Assembly: GCF_001685395.1 (NCBI RefSeq)
Contig: NZ_CP014167.1
Location: 1,555,501-1,619,500 of the forward strand
Origin: Paenibacillus yonginensis
Lineage (GTDB): Bacteria > Bacillota > Bacilli > Paenibacillales > Paenibacillaceae
Length of the DNA stretch: 64,000 nucleotides
Direction: 5' to 3'
The position numbers were made by a program, and so were the translations under genes. Positions 27,171 through 36,316 of this stretch are shown piece after piece. Position 1 is the first letter of the stretch. Each line of letters opens with the position of its first letter. The notes below the pieces were generated by a model. That model saw only the letters and a list, made by a program, of their open reading frames with translations. It made no database searches and had not been told where the DNA came from.

Positions 27171-28709
27171 ATGGTATTCACAATCACACTTATCATCGCT
27201 ATATTATTTGCTTTATGGGGAGCAATCGCCCCGGATAGCTTGGCTGCTGCGGCCAATCAAGCCTATAATTTCTCTATTCAAAATTTTGGCTGGTTTTATT
27301 TGCTCGCGACATTGTTTTTTCTGCTATTTGCGCTGTATTTAGCTTTCAGCAGGTACGGGAATATCCGATTGGGTGATGACGATGATGAACCGGAATATTC
27401 CACCCTTTCCTGGTTATCCATGCTGTTCAGCGCAGGTATGGGGATTGGACTTGTCTTTTGGGGAGTAGCGGAACCCTTGTCCCATTACTTATCTCCTCCG
27501 GAAGGGGCTAAAGGAGGAACAACGGAGGCGGCTCGCCTGGCGATGCGTTATTCCTTTTTTCATTGGGGGCTTCATCCATGGGCGATTTATACGGTTATAG
27601 CTTTGTCTCTGGCTTATTTTCAATTTCGAAAAGGATATAAAGGGTTAATCAGCTTCACCTTCATTCCTCTGTTTGGCGAGCGGCTGGTCAACGGATGGCT
27701 TGGCAAAACCATCGACATTCTGGCTGTGATCGCTACCATCTTCGGCGTGGCCACCTCGCTTGGGCTGGGGGCGCTGCAAATTGGAGGGGGCCTCCATCAC
27801 CTGTTTGGACTTCCGAACACGGCTTGGTCTCAAATCCTCATCATAACCGTGGTAACTGTCTTGTTCCTGCTGTCGGCAAGCTCAGGTTTGGATAAAGGAA
27901 TCAAGATCCTGAGCAACGCTAACCTGATTATTGCTTTACTGCTCATGGTGTTTGTCTGGGTAACAGGACCGACTTCTTTTATCTTTGATACCTTTACGAC
28001 GACTTTGGGCAGCTACCTGCAAAATATAATCAACATGAGCTTAAGGCTCACGCCGTTCTCCGAAAGTACCTGGATTGGCGCATGGACGCTGTTCTACTGG
28101 GCCTGGTGGATTGCCTGGGCTCCTTTTGTCGGCACCTTTATTGCCCGGGTGTCCAAAGGCAGAACCATTAAGGAATTTGTCATCTACGTGATGATTATTC
28201 CGAGTTTGTTCGGATTTATCTGGTTTTCGGTATTTGGCGGCACGGGCCTGCAGCTGGAAATGTTCGATTTTGCGAATTTGGCGGAGGCTGTTCAGAGAGA
28301 TACGACGACGGCTCTTTTTATTACGCTGGAGCAGCTTCCTTTAGGTACAATCATAGCTTTTATTGCCACGCTTTTGATCATGACCTTCTTTATTACATCA
28401 GCCGATTCGGCAACATTTGTACTCGGCATGCTGACATCGGATGGAAACTTGAATCCGAGCAACAAAGTCAAAATAACCTGGGGGATTTTACAATCGGGCA
28501 TTGCAGTCGTCCTGCTGATCAGCGGCGGTTTAAATGGGCTCCAAACGGCTTCAGTAGCAGCCGCGCTGCCATTTGCCGTCGTTTTGATCGGCATGTGCTT
28601 CTCGCTGCTCAAAGCGCTGCAGGCTGAAGACAAGGAACGCCGCAGGAAAGAGAAGCAGCAGCGGATGAAACTGAAACAGCTGTTGGAGGAATCAACCGCG
28701 GCGAAATGA
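27171..28709 (+). CDS. opuD: BCCT-family glycine betaine/choline/carnitine transporter (OpuD-like)
   Basis: A 512-residue, 12-helix sodium-coupled transporter for osmoprotectants. The family signatures are LFSAGMGIGLVFWGVAEPLS and WTLFYWAWWIAWAPFVGTFI, the latter with the Trp-box that binds the trimethylammonium group, then ARVSKGRTIKEF. The charged C-terminal tail (KERRRKEKQQRMK) is typical of osmosensing BCCT carriers. ATG 27171 has GGAGG five bases upstream; ATG 27159 has none. Betaine is the likeliest substrate. Confidence 0.9.
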   Translation: MVFTITLIIAILFALWGAIAPDSLAAAANQAYNFSIQNFGWFYLLATLFFLLFALYLAFSRYGNIRLGDDDDEPEYSTLSWLSMLFSAGMGIGLVFWGVAEPLSHYLSPPEGAKGGTTEAARLAMRYSFFHWGLHPWAIYTVIALSLAYFQFRKGYKGLISFTFIPLFGERLVNGWLGKTIDILAVIATIFGVATSLGLGALQIGGGLHHLFGLPNTAWSQILIITVVTVLFLLSASSGLDKGIKILSNANLIIALLLMVFVWVTGPTSFIFDTFTTTLGSYLQNIINMSLRLTPFSESTWIGAWTLFYWAWWIAWAPFVGTFIARVSKGRTIKEFVIYVMIIPSLFGFIWFSVFGGTGLQLEMFDFANLAEAVQRDTTTALFITLEQLPLGTIIAFIATLLIMTFFITSADSATFVLGMLTSDGNLNPSNKVKITWGILQSGIAVVLLISGGLNGLQTASVAAALPFAVVLIGMCFSLLKALQAEDKERRRKEKQQRMKLKQLLEESTAAK

Positions 28710-28983
28710 CAATCACGTAGAGACAAAGACGACTGAATGAAAAAGAATAGCCTCATCCTTAAATGCCTTGAATGGATAAACTGTCGTAGACGGAATAGGC
28801 AGGGAAAACTAAAGGATTTTAAACTTAATATAATAAATAATTAATGTAATTAATAATATAACGTACTCTGATTTTCAACGTTTAATCGGCCTTAAGATCC
28901 TGTGGTTGGAATTATTTTCATGTCCACCTCACCGCAAATTTTTGGTAAGGTAGGGAGATACAATCCAAAATAACAGGTGATAA

Positions 28984-29877
28984 GTGCTTATGATCAAGAA
29001 ACGTTGTTTATTCTGCGATAAGATCGTTGTGATTCAACCCGAAGGGAATTACGATAGATTCATAGATTGTGCCTGCTCTCCCGGCGGGTTCTATAATCTG
29101 CACCGAGACAGCTATGAACCGATTCAGTCGCTGCCGCATCCTAAAAAACGCGACACGCTGCATATCATCTCCGCCTATATTCGCGAGCAAACAGACCGCG
29201 GCGAACAAGTGACAATAGCAGCCGATGATTTGGATGCTATTGTCAATGACCCTCAAATTCCGGCAACTATGGAAGCTAAAGGCGGCCGCCTGCTGCAGTA
29301 TTTATATCGGCATGCAGACCGGGAAGGGGATCCGGTAGTGATTCAGCCTTTGTCGGCCAGCTATAACCTGACATATTCTCACAATCTGCAGGAACTGGTG
29401 TATATTCTGGACAAGCTCAGCAGCGACAATCTGCTTATCAGGGAGGGCATGAGCTTCCGGCTTACGGCAAAAGGATGGAAGGAAGCCGCTGCCCAGGCAG
29501 GAGGCAAAAAGCTGAAAAATTGTTCTGTGCTCCTTTCGAAAGGACCGGAGCTGCGAGCGCAGTGGCAGGAGACATTGTTCCCAAAAATTGAGCAGCTTGG
29601 CTATCTGCCGCATATGCTGCCTCAGTCAAACTCGCAAAATACTTTGGAAGTCGTTGCCATGAGCCAAGCGGTCATCGCCGACTTAACGGACCATTCTCCG
29701 GAAGTCTATTTGGCCGCCGGATATGCGCTTGCTTTGAATCTTCCGGTCATATGGACGATAAACGGCGGGGAAACCGGAACCGGGCAATACTCCTCATCCT
29801 TCAAAGAGGTCCGGCCGATCGTTTGGAATACCTTTGACGAGCTGACGGTTATGATTCAGCAGAGGCTGAACAAGTAA
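28984..29877 (+). CDS. Unrecognised protein with N-terminal Cys motif and Rossmann-like C-terminal domain
   Basis: A 297-residue soluble protein. The N-terminus has CLFCDK and, 20 residues later, CACSPGGFYN, which together look like a small zinc site. The middle is helical. The C-terminal third (NCSVLLSKGPELRAQW, AMSQAVIADLTDHSPEVYLA, AGYALALNLPVIWTIN) alternates strand and helix in the manner of TIR-like or nucleoside deoxyribosyltransferase-like folds, where a conserved region marks proteins tracking nucleotides. This reading is tentative. GTG 28984 lies five bases from AGGTGA. The upstream 274 bp include a very AT-rich stretch at 28820-28870. Confidence 0.6.
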   Translation: MLMIKKRCLFCDKIVVIQPEGNYDRFIDCACSPGGFYNLHRDSYEPIQSLPHPKKRDTLHIISAYIREQTDRGEQVTIAADDLDAIVNDPQIPATMEAKGGRLLQYLYRHADREGDPVVIQPLSASYNLTYSHNLQELVYILDKLSSDNLLIREGMSFRLTAKGWKEAAAQAGGKKLKNCSVLLSKGPELRAQWQETLFPKIEQLGYLPHMLPQSNSQNTLEVVAMSQAVIADLTDHSPEVYLAAGYALALNLPVIWTINGGETGTGQYSSSFKEVRPIVWNTFDELTVMIQQRLNK

Positions 29878-29904
29878 ACAGGATTAGATCATTTAACTGA
29901 ACGG

Positions 29905-29959
29905 AAAACAGCGGTAGTCCCGGAAATCATATACACCTCCGGGCTGCCGCTGTTTTTTT
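29905..29959. terminator. Bidirectional terminator
   Basis: AAAACAGCGG...CCCGG and CCGGG...CCGCTGTTTTTTT form a long stem between convergent genes. Confidence 0.9.
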
Positions 29960-29969
29960 AGTTTTTCAT

Positions 29970-31415
29970 CTAACGGGTCAGCCGACCTCGAAGGGCGCGT
30001 CTGATACTTTTATGCGTGAGGAACAGTCCCGGAATGAAGATAAGGGCGAGGACAATCGCTGAAACCAAGAAGCCTGCATGATAACCTTTCAAGCCGTTTG
30101 CAAGGGTTGGCTGCAGACCCTGTCCCGCGTGTCCTGCGGTTGCGACAACGGTAGCGATTACGGCTGAACCAAAGCTTGAGCCGAGGTTCTCTATCATATT
30201 AATCCCTACACCCGCTTCCGGAAGCTGTTTGTTCTCAAGTCCTGTATAAGCGTCACTTGTGAGCGGAAGCATAATCCCGCCGAAGCTGGTACCCCGGATA
30301 AACAATACAAGGGCAATCCAGATCATGTTGGTTTGATCCGTAATGAAAATCAGCGGGATCGATCCGATCAGGGACAGAACAAGGCTGACCATCACGACGT
30401 ATTTGGCACCGATCTTATCAATCAGGGTTCCGATCAAAGGTCTGGTTATCAGCATCCCGATGCCTTGAGGAATCAACGCAAGCGCTGCTTCAATGGCTGT
30501 GAAGTGACGAAAGGTTTGAAAGAACAAAGGCAGAATTAACATCGGTCCCATAACGGCCATATTGGCCAGGAACAAGCCGATGCTGGAGGCCGAAAAGCTC
30601 CTGTGGGCAAACAAATTCATGGGGAGCACGGTTTGATGGTTTCGGATTCGGTTATACACGATGTAAATGACAGCTAAACCAAGGCCAATTCCCAACCACA
30701 GACGGGTTTCACCATTGTTGAACGAGGCATGGTCCGCCGCTTTCGTAATGCCGTAAATCAAGGCCGCACTCATGAAGGACAACGCAATCATGCCGAATAG
30801 GTCCAATCTACTCTCTTTGTTGAAGGGTTCGAAGTCCGGGATTGTTTTGATCATTAGGGGTACCGCAATCACAACGATGAACACATTGATGAAGAAGATC
30901 CAGTGCCAGGACGCGCCTTGAACGAGGAAACCTCCGATTACGGGGCCAAGAATGGGACCAAAGATCATGGGTGTGCTGACGATAGCCATCACTTTGCCCA
31001 GATTGTTCGGACCCGCTGTTTTGACCAGAAGCGTGGACATAAGCGGAGTAATGATCCCGGCGCTAAAGCCTTGAAGCAAACGGAACAAGATGAAGCTGGA
31101 AACGTTCCAGCTCAATCCGGCAAAAACAGAAGTGACACCGAAGGCGATGACGGCGCCGATGAAGACTTTTTTACCGTTAAATTTGTTCATAAGCCAGCCG
31201 GATAACGGAACGGCCATCGCCAGGGCTAAAACATACCCTGTAATCGCCCATTGGATCGTGCTGAGCGTCGTATTGAAATCCTTGTTTAATTTGTCGACGG
31301 CGATGTTCACCATCGTGGAGTCAAGCATAGGGGCAATGGCTCCAAGGGCAATCGCCCAAGCGGCCATAAGAATTTCTTTGGGTAATCCTTGCTGTTTAAT
31401 TTGAGAAGTTGTCAT
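29970..31415 (-). CDS. DHA2-family MFS efflux transporter
   Basis: A 481-residue, 14-helix drug:proton antiporter. Motifs include LGAIAPMLDSTMVNIAVDKL at TM1, FRLLQGFSAGIITPLMSTLL and motif C-like GPILGPVIGGFL. It is preceded in the same direction by a MarR regulator, with the gap containing a terminator and an AT-rich promoter; the MarR protein is the likely repressor. ATG 31415 follows AAAGGAGAATAAA. Substrate unknown. Confidence 0.9.
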   Translation of the reverse strand: MTTSQIKQQGLPKEILMAAWAIALGAIAPMLDSTMVNIAVDKLNKDFNTTLSTIQWAITGYVLALAMAVPLSGWLMNKFNGKKVFIGAVIAFGVTSVFAGLSWNVSSFILFRLLQGFSAGIITPLMSTLLVKTAGPNNLGKVMAIVSTPMIFGPILGPVIGGFLVQGASWHWIFFINVFIVVIAVPLMIKTIPDFEPFNKESRLDLFGMIALSFMSAALIYGITKAADHASFNNGETRLWLGIGLGLAVIYIVYNRIRNHQTVLPMNLFAHRSFSASSIGLFLANMAVMGPMLILPLFFQTFRHFTAIEAALALIPQGIGMLITRPLIGTLIDKIGAKYVVMVSLVLSLIGSIPLIFITDQTNMIWIALVLFIRGTSFGGIMLPLTSDAYTGLENKQLPEAGVGINMIENLGSSFGSAVIATVVATAGHAGQGLQPTLANGLKGYHAGFLVSAIVLALIFIPGLFLTHKSIRRALRGRLTR

Positions 31416-31513
31416 TTTATTCTCCTTTCAAAGGGTTTCGTTAAGAATGATTTTGTTTCTTTTTCAACTAAAAGTAATTCATTTTTGTTTCCTTGTCAAT
31501 AAAAATTTCAGAA

Positions 31514-31550
31514 TAAAAAAGCAGCCCGTTCTCTTCAGAACTGGGCTGCT
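31514..31550 (-). terminator. Terminator between marR-like gene and MFS gene
   Basis: On the minus strand GCAGCCCAGTTCT pairs with AGAACGGGCTGC and a T tract follows. Confidence 0.9.
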
Positions 31551-31595
31551 GGCTGGTGAGACTTCATTTTCTTGATTCGGATTTAAAGGGCTTGC

Positions 31596-32063
31596 TTAAT
31601 TGATTTCTAAACCTTGTTTCTTTATTTCTGCATCCAAATGTCTGCTGTACTGGTCTATGAAGCGCAGTGTGCTTTCAAGCTGTCCTTCCGTAATCTGCTC
31701 AAATACGGCTTTGTCCCGCTCCTGGAACTCTTGGTGCAGTTCTTCATGGATGTGATAAACGACCTTTCCTTGCTCCGTAAGCTTAAAATAGATTTCTTTC
31801 TTGTTGCCTGGCTTCTGGTAGCTTTCGATCAAGCCTTTATCCATAAGCTTCTTGGTCATTTTGCTGATGGCGCCTTTGGTCATATATAAGGATTCCGCGA
31901 GTTTGGTCACGTTGGGATCTACATTTTTTCCAATGGATTCGATACAATGAACTTCAGAAGGTTTGTAGCCTTTGAGGTTGTCTTCCATTTTATTTTTGTT
32001 AAGCCAAACCATCTTGTTAAATAAATCCCTGAATTCCGAGATGACCTGTTCTTGTTTGTTCAT
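31596..32063 (-). CDS. MarR-family transcriptional regulator
   Basis: A 155-residue winged-helix repressor. The recognition region is VTKLAESLYMTKGAISKMTK followed by the wing (KPGNKKEIYFKLTEQGK). MarR proteins release DNA on binding phenolic or other ligands. Its position upstream of the DHA2 pump in the same direction suggests it controls that pump. ATG 32063 follows a GGGGGGATAGGT. It ends at its own terminator. Confidence 0.88.
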   Translation of the reverse strand: MNKQEQVISEFRDLFNKMVWLNKNKMEDNLKGYKPSEVHCIESIGKNVDPNVTKLAESLYMTKGAISKMTKKLMDKGLIESYQKPGNKKEIYFKLTEQGKVVYHIHEELHQEFQERDKAVFEQITEGQLESTLRFIDQYSRHLDAEIKKQGLEIN

Positions 32064-32595
32064 GACCTATCCCCCCAACCGCTCGTACATATCAACATTA
32101 TATTATGATTTCAGGAATTGAGCCATCCGTGAACAAGAAACCCTAAACGAAAGGATGTTTAGCTATGCCGCACTATTATGGAGAGAGAATTGTTCTTAGG
32201 GATTACCGCGATTCAGATTTGGATGCGATCAGGCAATGGGTAAATGATCCGGAAATTACGAGCACTTTGTCTGACATTTTCTTATATCCGCATTCCCGGT
32301 TAGAGACGGAATCCTTTGTGAGAATGAATATGGAGGGGAAGTCCAGCAACAAAAGTTTTATCATTGCCTCGAAGGACACACTGGACTTTATAGGCCAGAT
32401 TGAACTATATGCCATAAACATGAAGAATCGGCATGCTTCTCTGGCGATTGTAATAGGAAGCAAAGACAATTTAGGCAAAGGTTATGGCAGTGAAGCGATC
32501 CGGGTTCTGCAGAAGTTCGCTTTCGAGGAACTGAATTTGAACAGGCTGGAGCTTGATGTCTATGAGTTTAATGTAAGAGCCTACAACTGTTATTT

Positions 32596-34050
32596 GAGTG
32601 TTTTGCATAATTCCGTTTCAGAGAAGAAGCGATAGCATATTCACTGTCGTTAAGGGGTAATTTTCGAAAATGGTATTATATGGATGAAGAAAAGGGCAGA
32701 CTTGCAGAATTTTAGAACAGCTCGTTTTTTAAGCGGCAGCCCGTTTTGAATGATGAGAAACGGCGAGCGCAGATGCAAGCAGAACAATGGCATTCAAATA
32801 CTGGTGAGTTGTGACTTTCTGAATGCCCCGGACATGTGCGGCGTCTGCCGTCAAATAGGTTTTCAATCGGGAGTTGCAGCGTTCTACGCTGGTTCGTTCA
32901 TTGTAAAGTTCCTTCCAACGCTTTGTATCCCGATGAGGGATGCTGTATCGCCGGAGATCATCCTTCGCATTTACTTTGACGACCATTCCATAGTTTGAAG
33001 ACGAGCAGGCAGCCATGCCAAGCGGACAGTCGACTTTACCCGTGGCATGCGGGCAGCGAAATTTATGCATATCGCCGTCAACTCCCCAGTATGTCATCGC
33101 ATAACCCATGGAACAGCACGGTGTTCCGTTCGAGGTCATGCCAGCAGGCGGTTCCTTCTCCCCCCGAAGATTAAGGGGAATGATGGCTTGTGCCTTGACG
33201 TTGCGGGCGGCCTCATAAACTTTCATTTGGTCGTAGCCCGCATCGAGTATGAAAAATCGTGTGCTCGTCCTGGACGCTGTTTTCTCGATCAGGCCCGGCG
33301 CCATTTCTCCATCATTGACATGCGCCGGCGTTACTTCCAAGGCGATCGGCAATTCACTTTTCGTATCGACCGCCAGATGAATTTTGTAACCAAACCATGT
33401 GATTTTATTGCCGAAGGAATCAATTTTTGCGCCCCAGTTCGCATTACCCGTTTGCTCGCTTTTGCGTTTGGGCTGCTTTTTCTCGTAAGCGCGGAGAGCG
33501 GCGCTGTCTATGGCGACGTTACTGCCTTCTATGATACCTTCCTGCTGACAGCGTGTGACCAAATCCTCAAAAAGCCGTTTTGCCAAGTCCTTTCTCGTCA
33601 GTTCTGAGAAAACTCGGCTTAATGTGGATATGGAAGGAGCTTCTCGATCCAGCGGAAGACCACACTGATAACGAAACCGGAGATCCGTATCCAAACGCTT
33701 ATGCAACCCTGAAAAGGTACTTATTCCTTCAAGCGGCGCAGCCAAGAGTGCTCGTAGAATACCTTGTCTGCAGTATCCCTCAGCGCCTCGGGGTGAACGG
33801 CTTCTCAGTTCCTTGGCATACGGTCTCAGATCGAGAGAGCTGAAGAAGATCGGCAATCTCTCCTTGGGTTGAATTTTTAAAAGTTCTTCGAAGGAAAACA
33901 GACATTCTTGGAGAATATACAAAGTGACTTCCTCCATCCTTGAGGTTTTTGGGTTTGGTCACTTGAAAACTTCTCCAAGTTGGGGTGAAGTCCCTTTTTT
34001 ATGTCCGAAAATCCTTACGGCTCAAGGCCTCAGATTACTGCAAAACGCTC
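32596..34050 (-). mobile_element. Insertion sequence copy B, 1455 bp, with ATTT target duplication
   Basis: Same element as at 1859-3313, in opposite orientation, with the same ends and length. ATTT at 32592-32595 is repeated at 34051-34054. It lies inside a GNAT acetyltransferase gene. I found no difference from copy A in the parts I compared base by base (ends and flanking untranslated regions), and the transposases are identical. Confidence 0.95.
32729..33922 (-). CDS. IS4-superfamily DDE transposase (copy B)
   Basis: Identical in sequence to the transposase of copy A, with the same YREK signature and preferred TTG start after GGAGG. Reading frames on the opposite strand of this gene are shadows. 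Confidence 0.92.
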   Translation of the reverse strand: MYILQECLFSFEELLKIQPKERLPIFFSSLDLRPYAKELRSRSPRGAEGYCRQGILRALLAAPLEGISTFSGLHKRLDTDLRFRYQCGLPLDREAPSISTLSRVFSELTRKDLAKRLFEDLVTRCQQEGIIEGSNVAIDSAALRAYEKKQPKRKSEQTGNANWGAKIDSFGNKITWFGYKIHLAVDTKSELPIALEVTPAHVNDGEMAPGLIEKTASRTSTRFFILDAGYDQMKVYEAARNVKAQAIIPLNLRGEKEPPAGMTSNGTPCCSMGYAMTYWGVDGDMHKFRCPHATGKVDCPLGMAACSSSNYGMVVKVNAKDDLRRYSIPHRDTKRWKELYNERTSVERCNSRLKTYLTADAAHVRGIQKVTTHQYLNAIVLLASALAVSHHSKRAAA

Positions 34051-34214
34051 ATTTAAAAAACGGCTTTAAAGAAGAAGGCAGAGCCAGACAGAAGATCTAT
34101 AAGAAAGGCCGGTATTGGGATGTGATCAGAATGAGTATTTTGAAAAGCGAATATGAGCAGGTTTGATGGAATGGGGAGAAAATATCATGAGACTTTCTAA
34201 AAAGGGGATAACGA

Positions 34215-34706
34215 ATGAATCTTAAACTTGTACCGGTTCGGGCGGAAAACAAAGACACCTTAATCAATTTGTATCAGTTTTATGAATATGATTTTAGCAG
34301 ATACATGGATACCGATGTTGATACCAATGGAAAATATGCGCTCGATATTGATTTTTATTGGGAAGGTGACGAGCGTTGGAATCCTTTTCTCATCGAAGTA
34401 AATGGTGCAATTGCCGGATTCTTGATAGTGTTGTTTGAAAACATGGATACTGATCCTGATCCAACTCACGTAATCTATGATTTTATGGTTTTACATAAGT
34501 ATAGAAGGACTGGGGTAGGGCGAAGAGCAGCAGTAGAAGCATTTAACATGTATCAGGCGAATTGGTCCCTGGCCCAAATCAAAAATAATCTTCCTGCTAT
34601 TTCTTTTTGGAGAAACGTCATTGAGGATTATACAGACGGAAACTTTACTGAAAGATATAGCCCTGATAGTGGAAATTACATCCAGAAATTCAGTACCAAA
34701 AAATAA
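34215..34706 (+). CDS. GNAT-family acetyltransferase
   Basis: A 163-residue protein with the GNAT core: FLIEVNGAIAGFLIVLFEN (strands 2-4), VIYDFMVLHKYRRTGVGRRA with the acetyl-CoA pyrophosphate loop (RRTGVGRRA), then ISFWRNVI in the C-terminal strand. The substrate is unknown. ATG 34215 follows AAAGGGGATAACG. It is unrelated in sequence to the interrupted GNAT gene just upstream. The local base composition is lower in GC than the neighbourhood, as in the three following accessory genes. Confidence 0.85.
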   Translation: MNLKLVPVRAENKDTLINLYQFYEYDFSRYMDTDVDTNGKYALDIDFYWEGDERWNPFLIEVNGAIAGFLIVLFENMDTDPDPTHVIYDFMVLHKYRRTGVGRRAAVEAFNMYQANWSLAQIKNNLPAISFWRNVIEDYTDGNFTERYSPDSGNYIQKFSTKK

Positions 34707-34774
34707 AAAAGCATTAAACGAGAAACAATCTGCCGAACCCAAGTGATTTCAGGGTATATTTGTGAGGTGAGCAA

Positions 34775-35332
34775 ATGATTCTTTGGATAAACGGTGCCTT
34801 TGGTTCCGGTAAAACTACAGTTTCTTACGAATTAAATAGAAAACTTCCTAACTCTTTTGTGTATGACCCGGAGAACGCAGGTTATTTCATTAGAAATAAT
34901 ACGCCTAAATCCATTTGGAAAGAGGATTTTCAAGATCATGAGATATGGAGAGAAATCAATTTCTCGTTACTTCAACAATTAAGCAGGGAGTACGACGGAA
35001 TGATTATTGTACCGATGACTCTTGTGAATCCTCAATACTTTAATGAAATCGTCCAAAGGCTGCGGTCAGAGGGTGTTCAGGTTGTTCATTTTACGCTGTT
35101 TGCCAATCGGGAAACCTTGTTAAAACGCTTGAAAAGCAGGGGGGATCACAGAAACTCATGGCCGGCTCAGCAGATTGACCGATGCATCGAGGGTTTGTCC
35201 CAGGACCTTTTCAACATACATATTCATACCGATGATTTAACCGTTGATGAAATTGTGGATCAAATTGCAAGAGAGTGTAATCTTGATTTAAATGATCAAC
35301 CGGACAGAAAAGAAGGTGTATCAATGCCATGA
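34775..35332 (+). CDS. P-loop protein of the TmrB (tunicamycin-resistance) type
   Basis: A 185-residue P-loop protein: INGAFGSGKTTVSYELN is the Walker A. IIVPMTLVNPQYFNEIVQRL and LFANRETLLKRLKSRGDHRN are the segments shared with TmrB of Bacillus subtilis, an ATP-binding protein giving tunicamycin resistance. Many homologues are only loosely annotated as AAA or kinase-like. ATG 34775 follows GTGAGGTGAGC. Its stop overlaps the start of the next gene (ATGA). Confidence 0.8.
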   Translation: MILWINGAFGSGKTTVSYELNRKLPNSFVYDPENAGYFIRNNTPKSIWKEDFQDHEIWREINFSLLQQLSREYDGMIIVPMTLVNPQYFNEIVQRLRSEGVQVVHFTLFANRETLLKRLKSRGDHRNSWPAQQIDRCIEGLSQDLFNIHIHTDDLTVDEIVDQIARECNLDLNDQPDRKEGVSMP

Positions 35333-35565
35333 ACACTTTGGTCTATTTTGTAAGGCACGCGGATTCTCCATATGCCCCAGGCGAAGAACGGACAAGAGGT
35401 TTATCCGAAAGAGGGGAATCCGATGCTCAGCTCGCAGGCAAAATTTTAAAAAAAGAAGGCATTGGAATCTTTATTTCCAGTCCTTATGAAAGGGCCATCC
35501 AAACTCTTAAACCAGCAGCTGGACACCATCAAATTCGGATTAAGGAACGGAGAATACGCCAATGA
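35329..35565 (+). pseudogene. Truncated histidine-phosphatase-family protein
   Basis: The first 60 residues are a clean phosphoglycerate mutase-like start: YFVRHADSPYAPGEERTRGL with the RH catalytic motif, and SSPYERAIQT. After that the sequence stops resembling the family and ends 19 residues later, at 78 residues versus the usual 180-200. The phosphatase's second half, with the catalytic Glu and second His, is missing. A deletion near 35505 probably joined it to the next gene out of frame. Overlaps tmrB-like stop by ATGA. Confidence 0.75.
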
Positions 35566-36157
35566 TTCATTCCGATGTATTGCAGATCTTAAGCGGCAGA
35601 TGAACGGTTTTGATAAACCTTGGTTTGTAGCCGGCGGCTGGACCATTGATTTGTTTGTAGGTGAAGTGACGCGAAGTCACAAAGACATAGACCTCTGTCT
35701 ATTTCGGGAAGATGCCGAATACGCGTTGGAGTATTTCCATGAATGGGACATTTATGTGGCTATCCCGGGAGAGCAGCGGCTGGAGAAAGTCAGAGGGATC
35801 CAGGACATTGAATCGCCGAGATATGGTTTGCATATGTATAAGGACAAGCAATTTCTTGAAATTCTGTTGACTAACCGGACGGACGATCAAATTCTGTTCA
35901 GAAAAAATACCCGGATTCAAATGAGTTTAGATGAATTCTCGAAAAAATCCGGCGAGCTTCCGTACGTAAATCCGGCCTGGCAGCTTCTGTTTAAAAGCTT
36001 GAATCCCAGGGAAGAAGATGAACATGACTTTTTAATTTATTTGCACCGTTCGGCAGCAGAACGTCCAGCCAAGCTGTGGTTACAGGAAAACATGAAAGCC
36101 ATGAACGGAAGCCCTAGATGGATCGAGGAACTGGATAAACATTTGCTGAAAACTTGA
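35486..36157 (+). CDS. Nucleotidyltransferase-family protein (aminoglycoside adenylyltransferase-like)
   Basis: The core, WFVAGGWTIDLFVGEVTRSH then KDIDLCLFR, is the nucleotidyltransferase motif with the metal-binding DxD, as in the ANT(2'')-like family. LWLQENMKAMNGSPRWIEEL is the helical C-terminal end. Such genes often confer or resemble aminoglycoside resistance, but most chromosomal members are uncharacterised. The start is uncertain: ATG 35486 has no ribosome binding site and lies in the truncated phosphatase, and the native start may have been lost in a deletion; ATG 35600 is a shorter option. Confidence 0.7.
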   Translation: MKGPSKLLNQQLDTIKFGLRNGEYANDSFRCIADLKRQMNGFDKPWFVAGGWTIDLFVGEVTRSHKDIDLCLFREDAEYALEYFHEWDIYVAIPGEQRLEKVRGIQDIESPRYGLHMYKDKQFLEILLTNRTDDQILFRKNTRIQMSLDEFSKKSGELPYVNPAWQLLFKSLNPREEDEHDFLIYLHRSAAERPAKLWLQENMKAMNGSPRWIEELDKHLLKT

Positions 36158-36316
36158 AGCTTGGGCTCAATGGGGCTAGAATATGGAATGGTAATGAAAA
36201 TTAGGCGGCGTTTTCCACTTACATAACCTTATTTTCTATGCATCTTAGATGAGAACGCTCCTGCGTCAATTGTTGCGACATAGGATAGAGACCTAACGAA
36301 CTTGGAGGAGGAAAAC

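Larger units (their letters stand above)
32165..34166 (+). pseudogene. GNAT acetyltransferase gene interrupted by IS copy B
   Basis: The first part, from ATG 32165 after GAAAGGATG, encodes a RimJ/RimL-like GNAT fold: ERIVLRDYRDSDLDAIRQW, then GKGYGSEAIRVLQKFAFEEL with the acetyl-CoA loop, to YNCYL at 32594. IS copy B then intervenes. After it, from 34055 to the TGA at 34166, comes KNGFKEEGRARQKIYKKGRY and the C-terminus. Removing the IS and one ATTT restores a continuous GNAT protein of about 180 residues. The present gene gives a protein with a foreign 12-residue tail and is probably inactive. Confidence 0.93.

Noticed and set aside
28800-28880. Very AT-rich stretch considered as an origin or attachment site
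   Set aside because: No DnaA boxes, iterons or flanking integrase; it fits a promoter region.
33047-33843. Frames opposite the transposase in IS copy B (and the matching ones in copy A)
   Set aside because: They are antisense to the transposase, have no family similarity that I recognise and lack ribosome binding sites.
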